Below, piece by piece: positions 34,396 to 42,833 of a DNA stretch of 64,000 nucleotides. The notes beneath the pieces were generated by a model that saw nothing but the letters and a program-made list of their open reading frames with translations, was not told the DNA's origin and searched no databases. The translations under genes and the position numbers were made by a program. Within the stretch, counting starts at the first letter, position 1; the number at the start of each line of letters is the position of its first letter. The DNA comes from an uncultured Sulfitobacter sp. (GTDB taxonomy: Bacteria; Pseudomonadota; Alphaproteobacteria; Rhodobacterales; Rhodobacteraceae): contig NZ_CANNBM010000002.1 of assembly GCF_947502895.1 (NCBI RefSeq), positions 744,001-808,000 of the forward strand. Direction: 5' to 3'.

Positions 34396-36366
34396 ATGAC
34401 AGATGCCCAGACCAAAGACCGCCCTTGGCTCATTCGCACCTATGCGGGCCACTCCACCGCCAAAGCCAGCAATGAGCTTTATCGCAATAACCTTGCCAAA
34501 GGTCAGACAGGCCTTTCCGTTGCTTTCGATCTGCCAACCCAGACAGGCTATGACAGTGACCACATTCTGTCGCGCGGCGAAGTGGGCAAGGTGGGCGTAC
34601 CCGTGGGGCACTTGGGCGACATGCGCGCGCTCTTTGACAATATCCCGCTTGAGCAGATGAACACCTCCATGACGATCAACGCAACAGCGCCTTGGCTGCT
34701 GTCGCTTTATATCGCAGTGGCCGAAGAGCAAGGCGCGGATGTGTCCAAACTGCAAGGCACCGTGCAAAATGACCTGATCAAGGAATACCTGTCACGCGGC
34801 ACCTACATCTGCCCCCCTGCGCCCTCTCTCAAGATGATCGCGGACGTGGCCGAGTATTGCTATACCTCCGTGCCTAAGTGGAACCCGATGAATGTCTGTT
34901 CCTACCACCTGCAGGAAGCGGGCGCGACGCCCGAGCAGGAGCTGTCCTTTGCCCTTGCCACCGCCACTGCCGTTCTGGACCAGTTGCGCCCCCGCGTGGC
35001 AGAGGAAGATTTTCCCGCGCTCGTTGGCCGCATCTCGTTCTTTGTAAATGCCGGCATCCGTTTCGTGACCGAAATGTGCAAAATGCGCGCCTTCGTCGAT
35101 CTGTGGGACGAGATTTGCGAAACCCGCTATGGCGTGACCGACCCCAAATACCGCCGCTTCCGCTATGGCGTGCAGGTAAACTCCCTCGGCCTCACGGAAC
35201 AGCAGCCCGAAAACAACGTCTACCGCATCCTGATCGAAATGCTGGCAGTGACGCTCAGCAAAAAGGCCCGCGCGCGCGCCGTGCAATTGCCCGCATGGAA
35301 CGAGGCCCTCGGCCTGCCGCGCCCATGGGACCAGCAATGGTCCATGCGGATGCAACAGATCCTTGCCTATGAAACCGATCTGCTGGAATTTGATGATCTG
35401 TTCGATGGCAACCCTGCCGTCGATGCAAAGGTCGAAGCGCTGAAGGAAGGCGCACGCGCCGAGCTTGCCCATATCGACAGCATGGGCGGCGCCATTGACG
35501 GCATCGACTACATGAAATCCCGCCTCGTCGACAGCAACGCCGAGCGTCTGGGCCGCATTGAAGCGGGTGAGACCATCGTCGTCGGTGTGAATAAATGGCA
35601 AAAGGGCGAAGCATCACCCCTGATGACAGGCGATGGCGGCATCATGACCGTCGATCCCGCTGTCGAAGCCGAGCAGATCGCCAGCCTGAATGCATGGCGT
35701 GCCCAGCGCAACGAGGGCGAAGTCAACGCCGCGCTCAAAGATCTGCGCGCCGCTGCTGCCGAAGGGCGCAACATCATGCCAGCCTCCATCGTCGCGGCCA
35801 AAGCGGGCGTCACCACAGGCGAGTGGGCCGAACAAATGCGCGCTGTACACGGCGAATACCGTGGCCCCACTGGTGTCGGCAAAGGCCGCAGCAACAAAAC
35901 CGAAGGCCTTGACGATCTGCGCATGTCCGTCGATGCGGTCAGCGACCGTTTAGGCCGCCGCCTGAAATTCCTTGTGGGTAAACCCGGTCTGGACGGCCAC
36001 TCAAACGGAGCCGAGCAAATCGCCGTTCGTGCACGTGATTGCGGCATGGACATCGCCTATGAAGGCATCCGCCTGACCCCTTCCGAAATTGTCGCTGCCG
36101 CGCAGAACGACGATGCACATGTTGTCGGCCTGTCCATTCTCTCTGGCTCGCATATCCCGCTGGTCGAAGATCTGATGGGCCAGATGCGAGAAGCTGGCCT
36201 TGGTCATATCCCCGTAATTGTCGGCGGCATTATTCCCGACGATGATGCAAAACGGCTTTTGGCAATGGGTGTCGCGCGGGTCTATACGCCCAAGGATTTC
36301 GAGCTGAATACAATCATGGCCGATATTGTCACCCTCGCTGACCCTGAGGCAGTTGCCGCAGAGTAA
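34396..36366 (+). CDS. ecm: Ethylmalonyl-CoA mutase
   Basis: A 656-residue coenzyme-B12-dependent mutase (MeaA type) converting ethylmalonyl-CoA to methylsuccinyl-CoA. The N-terminal substrate domain opens with RPWLIRTYAGHSTAKASNEL and contains the long conserved FDLPTQTGYDSDH. The C-terminal cobalamin domain has GLDGHSNGAEQ, the DxHxxG motif with the cobalt-ligating His. The N-terminal linker of methylmalonyl-CoA mutase is lacking, which separates it from that enzyme. ATG at 34396 fits the family; the frame extends to 34327. Ccr, which supplies its substrate, lies 2.3 kb away. Confidence 0.95.
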   Translation: MTDAQTKDRPWLIRTYAGHSTAKASNELYRNNLAKGQTGLSVAFDLPTQTGYDSDHILSRGEVGKVGVPVGHLGDMRALFDNIPLEQMNTSMTINATAPWLLSLYIAVAEEQGADVSKLQGTVQNDLIKEYLSRGTYICPPAPSLKMIADVAEYCYTSVPKWNPMNVCSYHLQEAGATPEQELSFALATATAVLDQLRPRVAEEDFPALVGRISFFVNAGIRFVTEMCKMRAFVDLWDEICETRYGVTDPKYRRFRYGVQVNSLGLTEQQPENNVYRILIEMLAVTLSKKARARAVQLPAWNEALGLPRPWDQQWSMRMQQILAYETDLLEFDDLFDGNPAVDAKVEALKEGARAELAHIDSMGGAIDGIDYMKSRLVDSNAERLGRIEAGETIVVGVNKWQKGEASPLMTGDGGIMTVDPAVEAEQIASLNAWRAQRNEGEVNAALKDLRAAAAEGRNIMPASIVAAKAGVTTGEWAEQMRAVHGEYRGPTGVGKGRSNKTEGLDDLRMSVDAVSDRLGRRLKFLVGKPGLDGHSNGAEQIAVRARDCGMDIAYEGIRLTPSEIVAAAQNDDAHVVGLSILSGSHIPLVEDLMGQMREAGLGHIPVIVGGIIPDDDAKRLLAMGVARVYTPKDFELNTIMADIVTLADPEAVAAE

Positions 36367-36408
36367 GCTTCCGGCCCATAAAAATAAGGCTGTAATTCAT
36401 ATTTAGTT

Positions 36409-36449
36409 CGGATAAAGGCAAATTAGTAGAATCAAGGAGCCTTTATCCG
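36409..36449 (+). promoter_or_regulatory. Inverted repeat in the leader of the H-NS-like gene
   Basis: A perfect 10-bp inverted repeat, CGGATAAAGG (36409-36418) and CCTTTATCCG (36440-36449), with a 21-base spacer that holds the ribosome-binding site AAGGAG (36434-36439). The right arm ends on the base before the ATG at 36450. It may act as an RNA hairpin controlling translation or as an operator for a dimeric regulator. Confidence 0.6.
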
Positions 36450-36791
36450 ATGAATAATGATCTTAAATCAATGAGCCGCAAAGAGCTGGAAAAACTCTTG
36501 GCGGATGTGAAAAAAGCACTGCAAGCGGCACAGGCCCGCGACAGACGGAATGCACTTAAGGCGGCAGAGCGCGCAGCGGCAGAATTTGGCTTTACTCTCA
36601 ATGAGTTGGACGATGAAAAGCCCGCGAAAAAAGCCAAGGTCAAAGGCCCGAAAAAGCCCGCTAAACCGTCCAAACCAAAATATGCAGACCCCGCCGATCC
36701 TGCCCGCACATGGACAGGAAAAGGTCGCCAGCCAAATTGGTTTCGCGCAGCGGTAGAAAAAGGAATCGATCCCGCAACGCTGGAGATTTAA
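36450..36791 (+). CDS. H-NS-family nucleoid protein (HvrA-like)
   Basis: A 113-residue protein: an N-terminal oligomerisation helix (residues about 5-45, MSRKELEKLLADVKKALQAA), a Lys/Pro-rich linker, and the H-NS DNA-binding tail with TWTGKGRQPNWF, the WxGxGRxPxW motif of the family. It resembles HvrA of Rhodobacter, a nucleoid-associated regulator of photosynthesis and nitrogen genes, but a specific role is not implied. The leader holds a 10-bp inverted repeat bordering the start codon. Confidence 0.88.
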   Translation: MNNDLKSMSRKELEKLLADVKKALQAAQARDRRNALKAAERAAAEFGFTLNELDDEKPAKKAKVKGPKKPAKPSKPKYADPADPARTWTGKGRQPNWFRAAVEKGIDPATLEI

Positions 36792-36806
36792 TCACCATTC
36801 TATTCA

Positions 36807-36841
36807 CGCGGGAAAAGCGGCGGAATTCCGCTATTCCCGCG
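36807..36841. terminator. Hairpin between the H-NS-like gene and a convergent lipoprotein gene
   Basis: An 8-bp stem CGCGGGAA/TTCCCGCG continues after one A-A mismatch into AGCGG/CCGCT, with a short loop. No clear T run follows on either side, so termination would be inefficient or factor-aided. Confidence 0.55.
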
Positions 36842-36848
36842 AGTACTC

Positions 36849-37202
36849 TCAAACAGCCAGTGCAGCACGCCCAAAAATAAATTTCCAGCGGCTGCCATCC
36901 TTCATCACGATCTCACCGCCTCCGGCACGCGGTGTTTCATATTTTGCTGTGCCTACACCCGTCAGACCGTTCGAACATGTCACAGGAAATGTGACCATCC
37001 GCGACTGTGATGCAGGGCGGTAGCGCCCCTGACACGTCGTCTTGCCGTTTGTTGCCTGAAACCAGCCACCTTCCAGAAATGTCGCATTGGCCGTGCCTTT
37101 GAATACCGTATTGCCCGGACCAACGACTGCTACCGGATGGCTGACGTCGCATGCCGCCAATACACCCATGACACCAGCCATAATAAAACTCATTAATCGC
37201 AT
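36849..37202 (-). CDS. Small lipoprotein of unknown function
   Basis: A 117-residue protein with a lipoprotein signal (MRLMSFIMAGVMGVLAAC, Cys18). The mature part is a small beta-rich domain with two Cys (TTCQGRY and PVTCSNG) that may form a disulfide, and a run FEATURES typical of no family I know. It is convergent to the H-NS-like gene and divergent from deoD. Confidence 0.7.
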   Translation of the reverse strand: MRLMSFIMAGVMGVLAACDVSHPVAVVGPGNTVFKGTANATFLEGGWFQATNGKTTCQGRYRPASQSRMVTFPVTCSNGLTGVGTAKYETPRAGGGEIVMKDGSRWKFIFGRAALAV

Positions 37203-37341
37203 CGTATTACCTTTTCGTTTTTTCTAATTCACCAAAAACCTATTGCGCGTAAAGACGCGAGTAAGGGAAACCGCCATTGGAACTTGCCCCCACTGCACAG
37301 GCTGGGCATCTTGGGACAAACCGAGCAAAAGGATTTTCCTC

Positions 37342-38052
37342 ATGACCATTCATATTGGCGCTACCCCTGACCAGATCGCACAAACAGTTCTGATGCCGGG
37401 CGATCCATATCGCGCCCGCTGGGCCGCCGAGACCTTTCTGGAGGGTGCGGAACTGGTGAACGAAGTGCGCGGGATGCTGGGGTTTACGGGCACATGGCGC
37501 GGCCACCGTGTCACGATTCAAGGATCAGGCATGGGCATGCCCTCCCTCTCGATCTACGCGAATGAGTTGATCTCCAACTATGACGCCCAAACTCTGATCC
37601 GCATCGGCTCGTGCGGGGGCATGCAACCCCACGTCGGTATTCGCGATGTGATTATCGCCATGACAGCAACCACGATCACTTCGCCCTCCTCCGCCATTCT
37701 GCGCGAAATGAACTTTGCCCCCTGCGCCGATTGGGGCCTGCTGCGTGCCGCCGTTGCCGCCGCAGAGGCCAAGGGTACCACAACCCATGTAGGCGGCATT
37801 TATTCGTCAGATGTCTTTTATGCCGAACGTCCGGATCTGGATGAACAGATGGTGCGCCACGGCATCCTTGCCGTTGAGATGGAAGCAGCCGAACTCTATG
37901 CCCTTGCAGCCCGCCACAACTGCCGCGCGCTGGCCGTTCTGACAGTTTCAGATCATCTACAAACGGGCGAGGCGCTCCCATCGGACGAGCGCGAACGCTC
38001 GTTCGGGGAAATGGTCGAAATTGCACTGGAAGCGGCTTTTAATGAAGGCTGA
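37342..38052 (+). CDS. deoD: Purine nucleoside phosphorylase DeoD
   Basis: A 236-residue hexameric-type purine nucleoside phosphorylase that cleaves purine nucleosides with phosphate. Motifs: LMPGDPYRAR at the N-terminus, RIGSCGGMQ in the phosphate region and AVEMEAAELYALA for the ribose/base site. Asp of VSDHLQTGE matches the catalytic Asp. ATG at 37342 gives the family N-terminus MTIHIGATPDQIA. It fits functionally with the BMP-type nucleoside importer elsewhere in the window, but they are 12 kb apart. Confidence 0.93.
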   Translation: MTIHIGATPDQIAQTVLMPGDPYRARWAAETFLEGAELVNEVRGMLGFTGTWRGHRVTIQGSGMGMPSLSIYANELISNYDAQTLIRIGSCGGMQPHVGIRDVIIAMTATTITSPSSAILREMNFAPCADWGLLRAAVAAAEAKGTTTHVGGIYSSDVFYAERPDLDEQMVRHGILAVEMEAAELYALAARHNCRALAVLTVSDHLQTGEALPSDERERSFGEMVEIALEAAFNEG

Positions 38053-38101
38053 GCGTGCCGTCAGGACGGGATTGAGTTTAAGGGAAAAATAAAGAAGCCG
38101 C

Positions 38102-38944
38102 TTATCCTCCGTGGCTGCGATCATATCCGTTTGGCGGCGGGCTTTGCCATGCTTTGATGCTCTTAGGGTCTGGTGCGTAGACCTCGACCAATAGCGGGTG
38201 GCATTGGGCGTGGTCCGAGGAGTGTACCGTACTGCAATCGCCACCAGGACAAGCACTCAGCGCGCCCAGCAGATCAATCTCGGCGAAAAATTCCAGCCTG
38301 TCACCGGGGCGCACGGGGCTGGCTTTCATGAAATATTGTCCCGTGTCGCGGGTAAAGCCTGTGCACATAAAGACGTTGAGCACATCATGCACATGCGGCT
38401 CTGCCTTAGCCAGAGACACACCGAGATGATCCGCCAAAGCGCGGGTTAGGTTGGAATGGCAGCAATGGTGGTATTGCCCGCCCGACAGAAGACTGTGCGT
38501 ATAGGGATCGCAGCGTGTCCCGATCACATCATGGACCGAGCCGCCAAAACCGTCGATCCCGTACCATTCGAGGCTATCATACGTGATTGTTGCCATGGGC
38601 CGCAGCGCGGGAAAACCGGACCACATCCGCTGGCCGCGTGTGATATGGGTGCCGTGCAAGGCGCGCGTCTTGCCAGAGTAGAAACGCTCGCTCAGATCAT
38701 TGGCGTTCCACAGGTTCAGATCACCGACTTGCGATCCTTCGATACTGGTGATCGAAAAGAAGTGCCCCGCCGGCACCGTAAAAGTGGCTGCATCGCGTGC
38801 AGGAACAATTACCTCGCCCGTTTTTTGCAAGGTCGCACGCGCCGCGTCCAGCATCGCCATATCGGGATTTGGCAGGGTCTCTACCGGATAGCAGATCACG
38901 GGAGGGATGCTGCGACGCGCATCCGCATCAATTGGAAGTGTCAT
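38102..38944 (-). CDS. DUF1989 (urea-carboxylase-associated) family protein
   Basis: A 280-residue soluble protein of the DUF1989 family, often encoded with urea carboxylase or amino-acid degradation genes. Conserved blocks are VPAGHFFSITSIEGSQVGDLNLWN and YHHCCHSNLTRAL, rich in Cys and His that may bind metal. The start ATG at 38944 overlaps the stop of the FAD oxidoreductase gene (ATGA), so the two are coupled. The true substrate is unknown. Confidence 0.85.
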   Translation of the reverse strand: MTLPIDADARRSIPPVICYPVETLPNPDMAMLDAARATLQKTGEVIVPARDAATFTVPAGHFFSITSIEGSQVGDLNLWNANDLSERFYSGKTRALHGTHITRGQRMWSGFPALRPMATITYDSLEWYGIDGFGGSVHDVIGTRCDPYTHSLLSGGQYHHCCHSNLTRALADHLGVSLAKAEPHVHDVLNVFMCTGFTRDTGQYFMKASPVRPGDRLEFFAEIDLLGALSACPGGDCSTVHSSDHAQCHPLLVEVYAPDPKSIKAWQSPPPNGYDRSHGG

Positions 38945-40584
38945 GCGTTTTGCCCCGCGATTCGACCAGAAAACAGGCACCCGCCCAAAAAAGTACCTTC
39001 AAGCGCGTTATAGCCGTGATAGCCACCGCCGCCAAACCCTGCGGCCTCTCCAGCGGCGTAAAGCCCCTCCAGAACGGCGCCCTCGGAAGTCAGCACACGC
39101 GACTGAAGGTCGGTATGCAAACCACCCAGAGATTTACGGGTAATCACGTTCAGGCGCACCGCGATCAGCGGCCCATTGGTCTTGTCCAGTATCGCATGGG
39201 GCTTGGCCGTGCGGATCAGCTTGTCACCCTTGTAATTGCGCGCGCCCCGAATGGCAGTGATTTGTGCGTCCTTACAGAATGGATTGTCCAGTTGCAGATC
39301 GCGGGCACGGATCTGGGCGCGGATATGGTCCAGCCCTACAGGCGCATGCGGTGTGAGGTCGTTCATGCGGGCGACAAGCGTTTCCAGATCATCGGCAACA
39401 ATGAAGTCCGCACCCTTTTCCTTGAATGCCTCTACAGCGGGTGTGGCCCCTTTGCCCAGACGCGCGCTCAGCACTTCGCGCCAGCCGCCGTCGGTCAGGT
39501 CGGCGTTTTGCTCGGACCCTGACAGAGCAAATTCCTTTTCGATGATCTTTTGCGTGAGGATGAACCAGCTATGCTCGCCCGCGCTCAAGATACGCTTCAG
39601 CGTGCCAAGCGTGTCAAAACCAGGCATGAACGGCGCTTCCATTCGGTCACCCTTGGCATCAAACCACATGGATGACGGGCCAGGCAGCACGCGGATGCCA
39701 TGATTGGGCCAGATGGGGTCCCAATTTTGTAGCCCCTCGCAATAGTGCCACATGCGGTCCTCGTTGATCAGGCCAGCACCTGCTTTTGCAGCAATGCCAT
39801 GCATCCGCCCATCGACATAGTCCGGCACACCTGCAACCATTACTTTAGGCGCGCGGCCCAGCCGCGCAGGCCAGTGTTTGCGCACCATCGAATGATTGCC
39901 CCCGATCCCACCGGTCGTCACAATCACCGCTTCGGCGCGTTGCTCGAACGCGCCTACCGCCTTGCGAGAGGTCGATTGCCCCCGCGCCGCGCGGGTATCT
40001 TCCAGAATATCGCCGCTCACGCCTTTGACCGTACCATGCTCCACGATCAGGCTGTTTACACGGTGGCGAAAGCCCATTTTCAGCCGCCCATCAGCCGCAT
40101 AACGCACCATCAGATCGGCAAAGGGTTTAACCACGCCTGTGCCCGTGCCCCATGTGATGTGAAAACGCGGGACCGAATTGCCGTGCCCACCCGCCAGTTC
40201 ACCACCCCGTTCGGCCCAGCCCACGACGGGAAACCAGCGCATGCCAAGACCGTGCAGCCAGCTGCGCATGTCACCGGCGGCAAATTCAACAAATTTCTCG
40301 GCCCAAGCGCGCGGGTTCGCATCCTCTTCGCGGTCGAACTGGGCCGATCCTTGCCAGTCACTCCATGCCAGTTCGGCACTGTCCTTGATGCCAAGGCGCC
40401 GCTGTTCGGGACTGTCCACCAGAAACAAGCCACCGAGCGACCAGAAGGCCTGACCGCCAAGGCTCTGTTGTGCTTCTTGATCCAACAACAAAACACGGCG
40501 TCCGCGCAGAATGGCCTCGTGTGCGGCGGTCATACCCGCCAGACCGGCCCCAACAATGATAATATCCGGTGAAAAATCGGTCAT
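38941..40584 (-). CDS. FAD-dependent dehydrogenase of the fumarate reductase/KstD-like type
   Basis: A 547-residue flavoprotein. The N-terminal DIIIVGAGLAGMTAAHEAILRG binds the ADP part of FAD and GGYHGYNALEGTFLGGCLFSG closes the FAD domain at the C-terminus. SLGGLFLVD and the substrate-capping domain place it among FAD-binding dehydrogenases annotated near 3-ketosteroid dehydrogenase. Substrate unknown; the pairing with DUF1989 suggests breakdown of a small nitrogenous or carbonyl compound, which is speculation. Confidence 0.85.
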   Translation of the reverse strand: MTDFSPDIIIVGAGLAGMTAAHEAILRGRRVLLLDQEAQQSLGGQAFWSLGGLFLVDSPEQRRLGIKDSAELAWSDWQGSAQFDREEDANPRAWAEKFVEFAAGDMRSWLHGLGMRWFPVVGWAERGGELAGGHGNSVPRFHITWGTGTGVVKPFADLMVRYAADGRLKMGFRHRVNSLIVEHGTVKGVSGDILEDTRAARGQSTSRKAVGAFEQRAEAVIVTTGGIGGNHSMVRKHWPARLGRAPKVMVAGVPDYVDGRMHGIAAKAGAGLINEDRMWHYCEGLQNWDPIWPNHGIRVLPGPSSMWFDAKGDRMEAPFMPGFDTLGTLKRILSAGEHSWFILTQKIIEKEFALSGSEQNADLTDGGWREVLSARLGKGATPAVEAFKEKGADFIVADDLETLVARMNDLTPHAPVGLDHIRAQIRARDLQLDNPFCKDAQITAIRGARNYKGDKLIRTAKPHAILDKTNGPLIAVRLNVITRKSLGGLHTDLQSRVLTSEGAVLEGLYAAGEAAGFGGGGYHGYNALEGTFLGGCLFSGRIAGQNA

Positions 40585-40656
40585 CCGCGCATCCCCTCAG
40601 TGGCTATCCATCACGCTACACGCAGCATGTCGGACCTGTCGAGCGTTACGCAAGGT

Positions 40657-40872
40657 CTATAGCGATGACTTGCCCAGCCCCTTCTTACAGCTGTCTGGCG
40701 GCCCCTTGCTGGCCGTGAACGCCTCTGCCCCGCAAGCAGCACAGCGGTACATGCGTAACGCGCCCTTGTTCCCCTGTGTATCCGCCCGCCAGCGGCATCC
40801 CCGCACAGCACGGTTTCGCCAAGCCAGATAGGCAACAACGCCAATGATGATCGGGGCAAGCAACAAGACCAT
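40657..40872 (-). CDS. Small membrane-anchored protein with Cys pairs
   Basis: A 71-residue protein: one N-terminal membrane span (MVLLLAPIIIGVVAYLAW) followed by a basic segment and MYRCAACGAEAFTASKGPP, a CxxC that with Cys27 and the Cys of DSCKKG could hold zinc. Its ATG overlaps the DUF1963 stop by one base (TGATG), so it is the last gene of the sdh-associated cluster. Function unknown. Confidence 0.65.
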   Translation of the reverse strand: MVLLLAPIIIGVVAYLAWRNRAVRGCRWRADTQGNKGALRMYRCAACGAEAFTASKGPPDSCKKGLGKSSL

Positions 40873-41663
40873 CAGATACCCTGCACCTCTATCGCCCACA
40901 AATGCGGATTCTCCCGCGAACGCGCCAGAAACGCAGAGCCATTGTCGCCCCAGCCCTGCCAACCCGCCTGAGGCTCATTCGCGATCTGAAGCGCGTAGTC
41001 CCATGTGTGGTCGGTTTTGGTATAGTCCCACCACGGTTCAGACTGTGTGGTGCTGGGCCAGCCGCCAAGTTTGGTCTGATACACCCCATGCGCCCAGTCA
41101 TAAGCGTAGACATCATTGACTTGGGTATCAACAACCGCGCCCGCAGTGTCATGATTGGCATAGTCCGGCGCGGTGCTACTCCATTCCCCCAATCGCGGGG
41201 ACAATGGGCTTCTGTCGCCGTTCACCCGAGGGATCGTAAGCCCCTTGAGCGAGGGGTAACTGCGCAGCGCCCATGTGGCATCCACCTCGGGATCAGCCGC
41301 GTTGATAATACGCGTGGGGGTATGCGATGTCTCAGGCGCGATAAAGATCGTAATCAGCGCAAGATCACGCAGAGCTTTGGGCACCATTGGCGCAGCTTTG
41401 AGATTGATTTGGCACAGCGGCCACATCGGCACACCGGAATATTCAGGCCACGGCTCATCTTTGTAGGCCAAACGCACTGCGCCAAACATCGTCTCGAACG
41501 GGTCAATATTTGCAGGCTTGTCAAAAATCAGCGGCGCGCAGGGGCGGTGCAGCGCCCTTCTCAGCACCTCTTCGCCCAAGACACCTTGGGGCCTAAGCAG
41601 CGGCGGCGCGACCCTTTGCTGGGCCGCGCCGCTGCTTTTCTTCTTTTTGAACCAGCCGAACAT
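40872..41663 (-). CDS. DUF1963 (YwqG-like) family protein
   Basis: A 263-residue soluble protein with a basic N-terminus (MFGWFKKKKSSG). The DUF1963 pattern is visible in GVPMWPLCQINLKAAP and in the Gln/Trp-rich end with LLxxDSD-like positions (WALRSYPSLKGL; NGSAFLAR). The function of the family is unknown. It begins nine bases after the sdhB stop, so it is likely part of the sdh transcript. Confidence 0.75.
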   Translation of the reverse strand: MFGWFKKKKSSGAAQQRVAPPLLRPQGVLGEEVLRRALHRPCAPLIFDKPANIDPFETMFGAVRLAYKDEPWPEYSGVPMWPLCQINLKAAPMVPKALRDLALITIFIAPETSHTPTRIINAADPEVDATWALRSYPSLKGLTIPRVNGDRSPLSPRLGEWSSTAPDYANHDTAGAVVDTQVNDVYAYDWAHGVYQTKLGGWPSTTQSEPWWDYTKTDHTWDYALQIANEPQAGWQGWGDNGSAFLARSRENPHLWAIEVQGI

Positions 41664-41672
41664 GGCGGCTGC

Positions 41673-42452
41673 TTAGACGGTCCGCTCGACCATCAGTTTT
41701 TTGATCTGACTGATTGCCAGCGCAGGGTTCAGGCCCTTGGGGCATGTCTTGGCGCAGTTCATAATGGTATGGCAACGGTACAACTTGAAGGGATCTTCAA
41801 GCTCGTCCAAACGCTCCCCCGTGCCCTCGTCACGACTGTCGATGATCCAGCGGTAGGCGTGCAGCAGGGCTGCTGGCCCGAGGTAACGGTCGCCATTCCA
41901 CCAATAGCTTGGGCAAGAGGTCGAGCAGCATGCGCACATGATGCACTCATAAAGACCATCCAGCTTTTCACGGTCATCAATGCTCTGCTTCCACTCTTTT
42001 GCTGGCGCAGGCGTATCCGTTTCGAGCCATGGCTTGATCGAGGCATGCTGCGCGTAAAAATGCGTGAGATCGGGGATCAAATCCTTGATCACGGGCATGT
42101 GCGGCAGCGGATAAATCTTCACCACACCTTTGACCTCGGCCATGCCGTAGGTGCATGCCAGCGTGTTGATCCCGTCGATGTTCATCGCGCAGGATCCGCA
42201 AATCCCCTCGCGGCACGAGCGGCGGAAGGTCAGGGTTGGGTCGATCTCGTTCTTGATTTTGATGATCGCGTCCAGAATCATCGGGCCACAATCGTCCAGA
42301 TCGACAAAATACGTATCTACCGACGGGTTTTTTCCGTCATCAGGGTTCCAGCGATAGATGTGGAACTCCTTGAGGTTCGTCGCACCCTCTGGCTTGGGCC
42401 ACGTTTTGCCGCTGGTCATTCGGGAGTTTTTGGGGAGCGTCAGTTGTACCAT
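41673..42452 (-). CDS. sdhB: Succinate dehydrogenase iron-sulfur subunit
   Basis: A 259-residue subunit of complex II carrying electrons from FAD to ubiquinone. The three clusters are marked by CREGICGSC ([2Fe-2S]), CIMCACCSTSCP ([4Fe-4S]) and CHTIMNCAKTCPKGL ([3Fe-4S]). Two non-sdh genes separate it from sdhA, an unusual arrangement. A gap of 57 bases lies upstream. Confidence 0.97.
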   Translation of the reverse strand: MVQLTLPKNSRMTSGKTWPKPEGATNLKEFHIYRWNPDDGKNPSVDTYFVDLDDCGPMILDAIIKIKNEIDPTLTFRRSCREGICGSCAMNIDGINTLACTYGMAEVKGVVKIYPLPHMPVIKDLIPDLTHFYAQHASIKPWLETDTPAPAKEWKQSIDDREKLDGLYECIMCACCSTSCPSYWWNGDRYLGPAALLHAYRWIIDSRDEGTGERLDELEDPFKLYRCHTIMNCAKTCPKGLNPALAISQIKKLMVERTV

Positions 42453-42509
42453 GAGCTGTTCCTTCTCTATCGGGTCGGGCGCGCAGGGGCGCGTATGTCT
42501 CGTTAATCT

Positions 42510-42833
42510 CTACAGGGTGAGCGGTGCGCGGTCGCGCAGGCAGGTCTGTGTTGCGGGGCGTGACAGAATGTTGCGCACCACTGCGACTGTATCATCGTCA
42601 ATACCCACCAGCGATGCCTTGGCCAGCTCGCGCACTTCGACGGCTTGGGCATTGTCCACCACACAGCCGGTGAAGGCTTCGATCAGCGGCTTGGGCACCT
42701 GCGGGAAGTTGATTGCAATAACTTCGGTCACGGCTGATGTTGCCGCTTGCCGTCCGGTGCGGTCGGCTGCGGTCTGCACCTCGGCACAGGCGGTCAGGGC
42801 CAACAGGGCCGTTAAAATCGCTACTCGTATCAT
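42510..42833 (-). CDS. Small lipoprotein between sdhA and sdhB
   Basis: A 107-residue putative lipoprotein with lipobox ALTAC (MIRVAILTALLALTAC, Cys16). The mature part is Ala- and Val-rich and helical with two further Cys (GCVV and TCLRD). Its start overlaps the preceding gene by ATGA. A role in assembly of succinate dehydrogenase is conceivable only from position. Confidence 0.75.
   Translation of the reverse strand: MIRVAILTALLALTACAEVQTAADRTGRQAATSAVTEVIAINFPQVPKPLIEAFTGCVVDNAQAVEVRELAKASLVGIDDDTVAVVRNILSRPATQTCLRDRAPLTL

Noticed and set aside
40902..42506. A 534-codon open frame on the plus strand opposite the DUF1963 and sdhB genes
   Set aside because: The opposite strand carries clear sdhB cluster motifs; the plus frame shows only complement-derived sequence.
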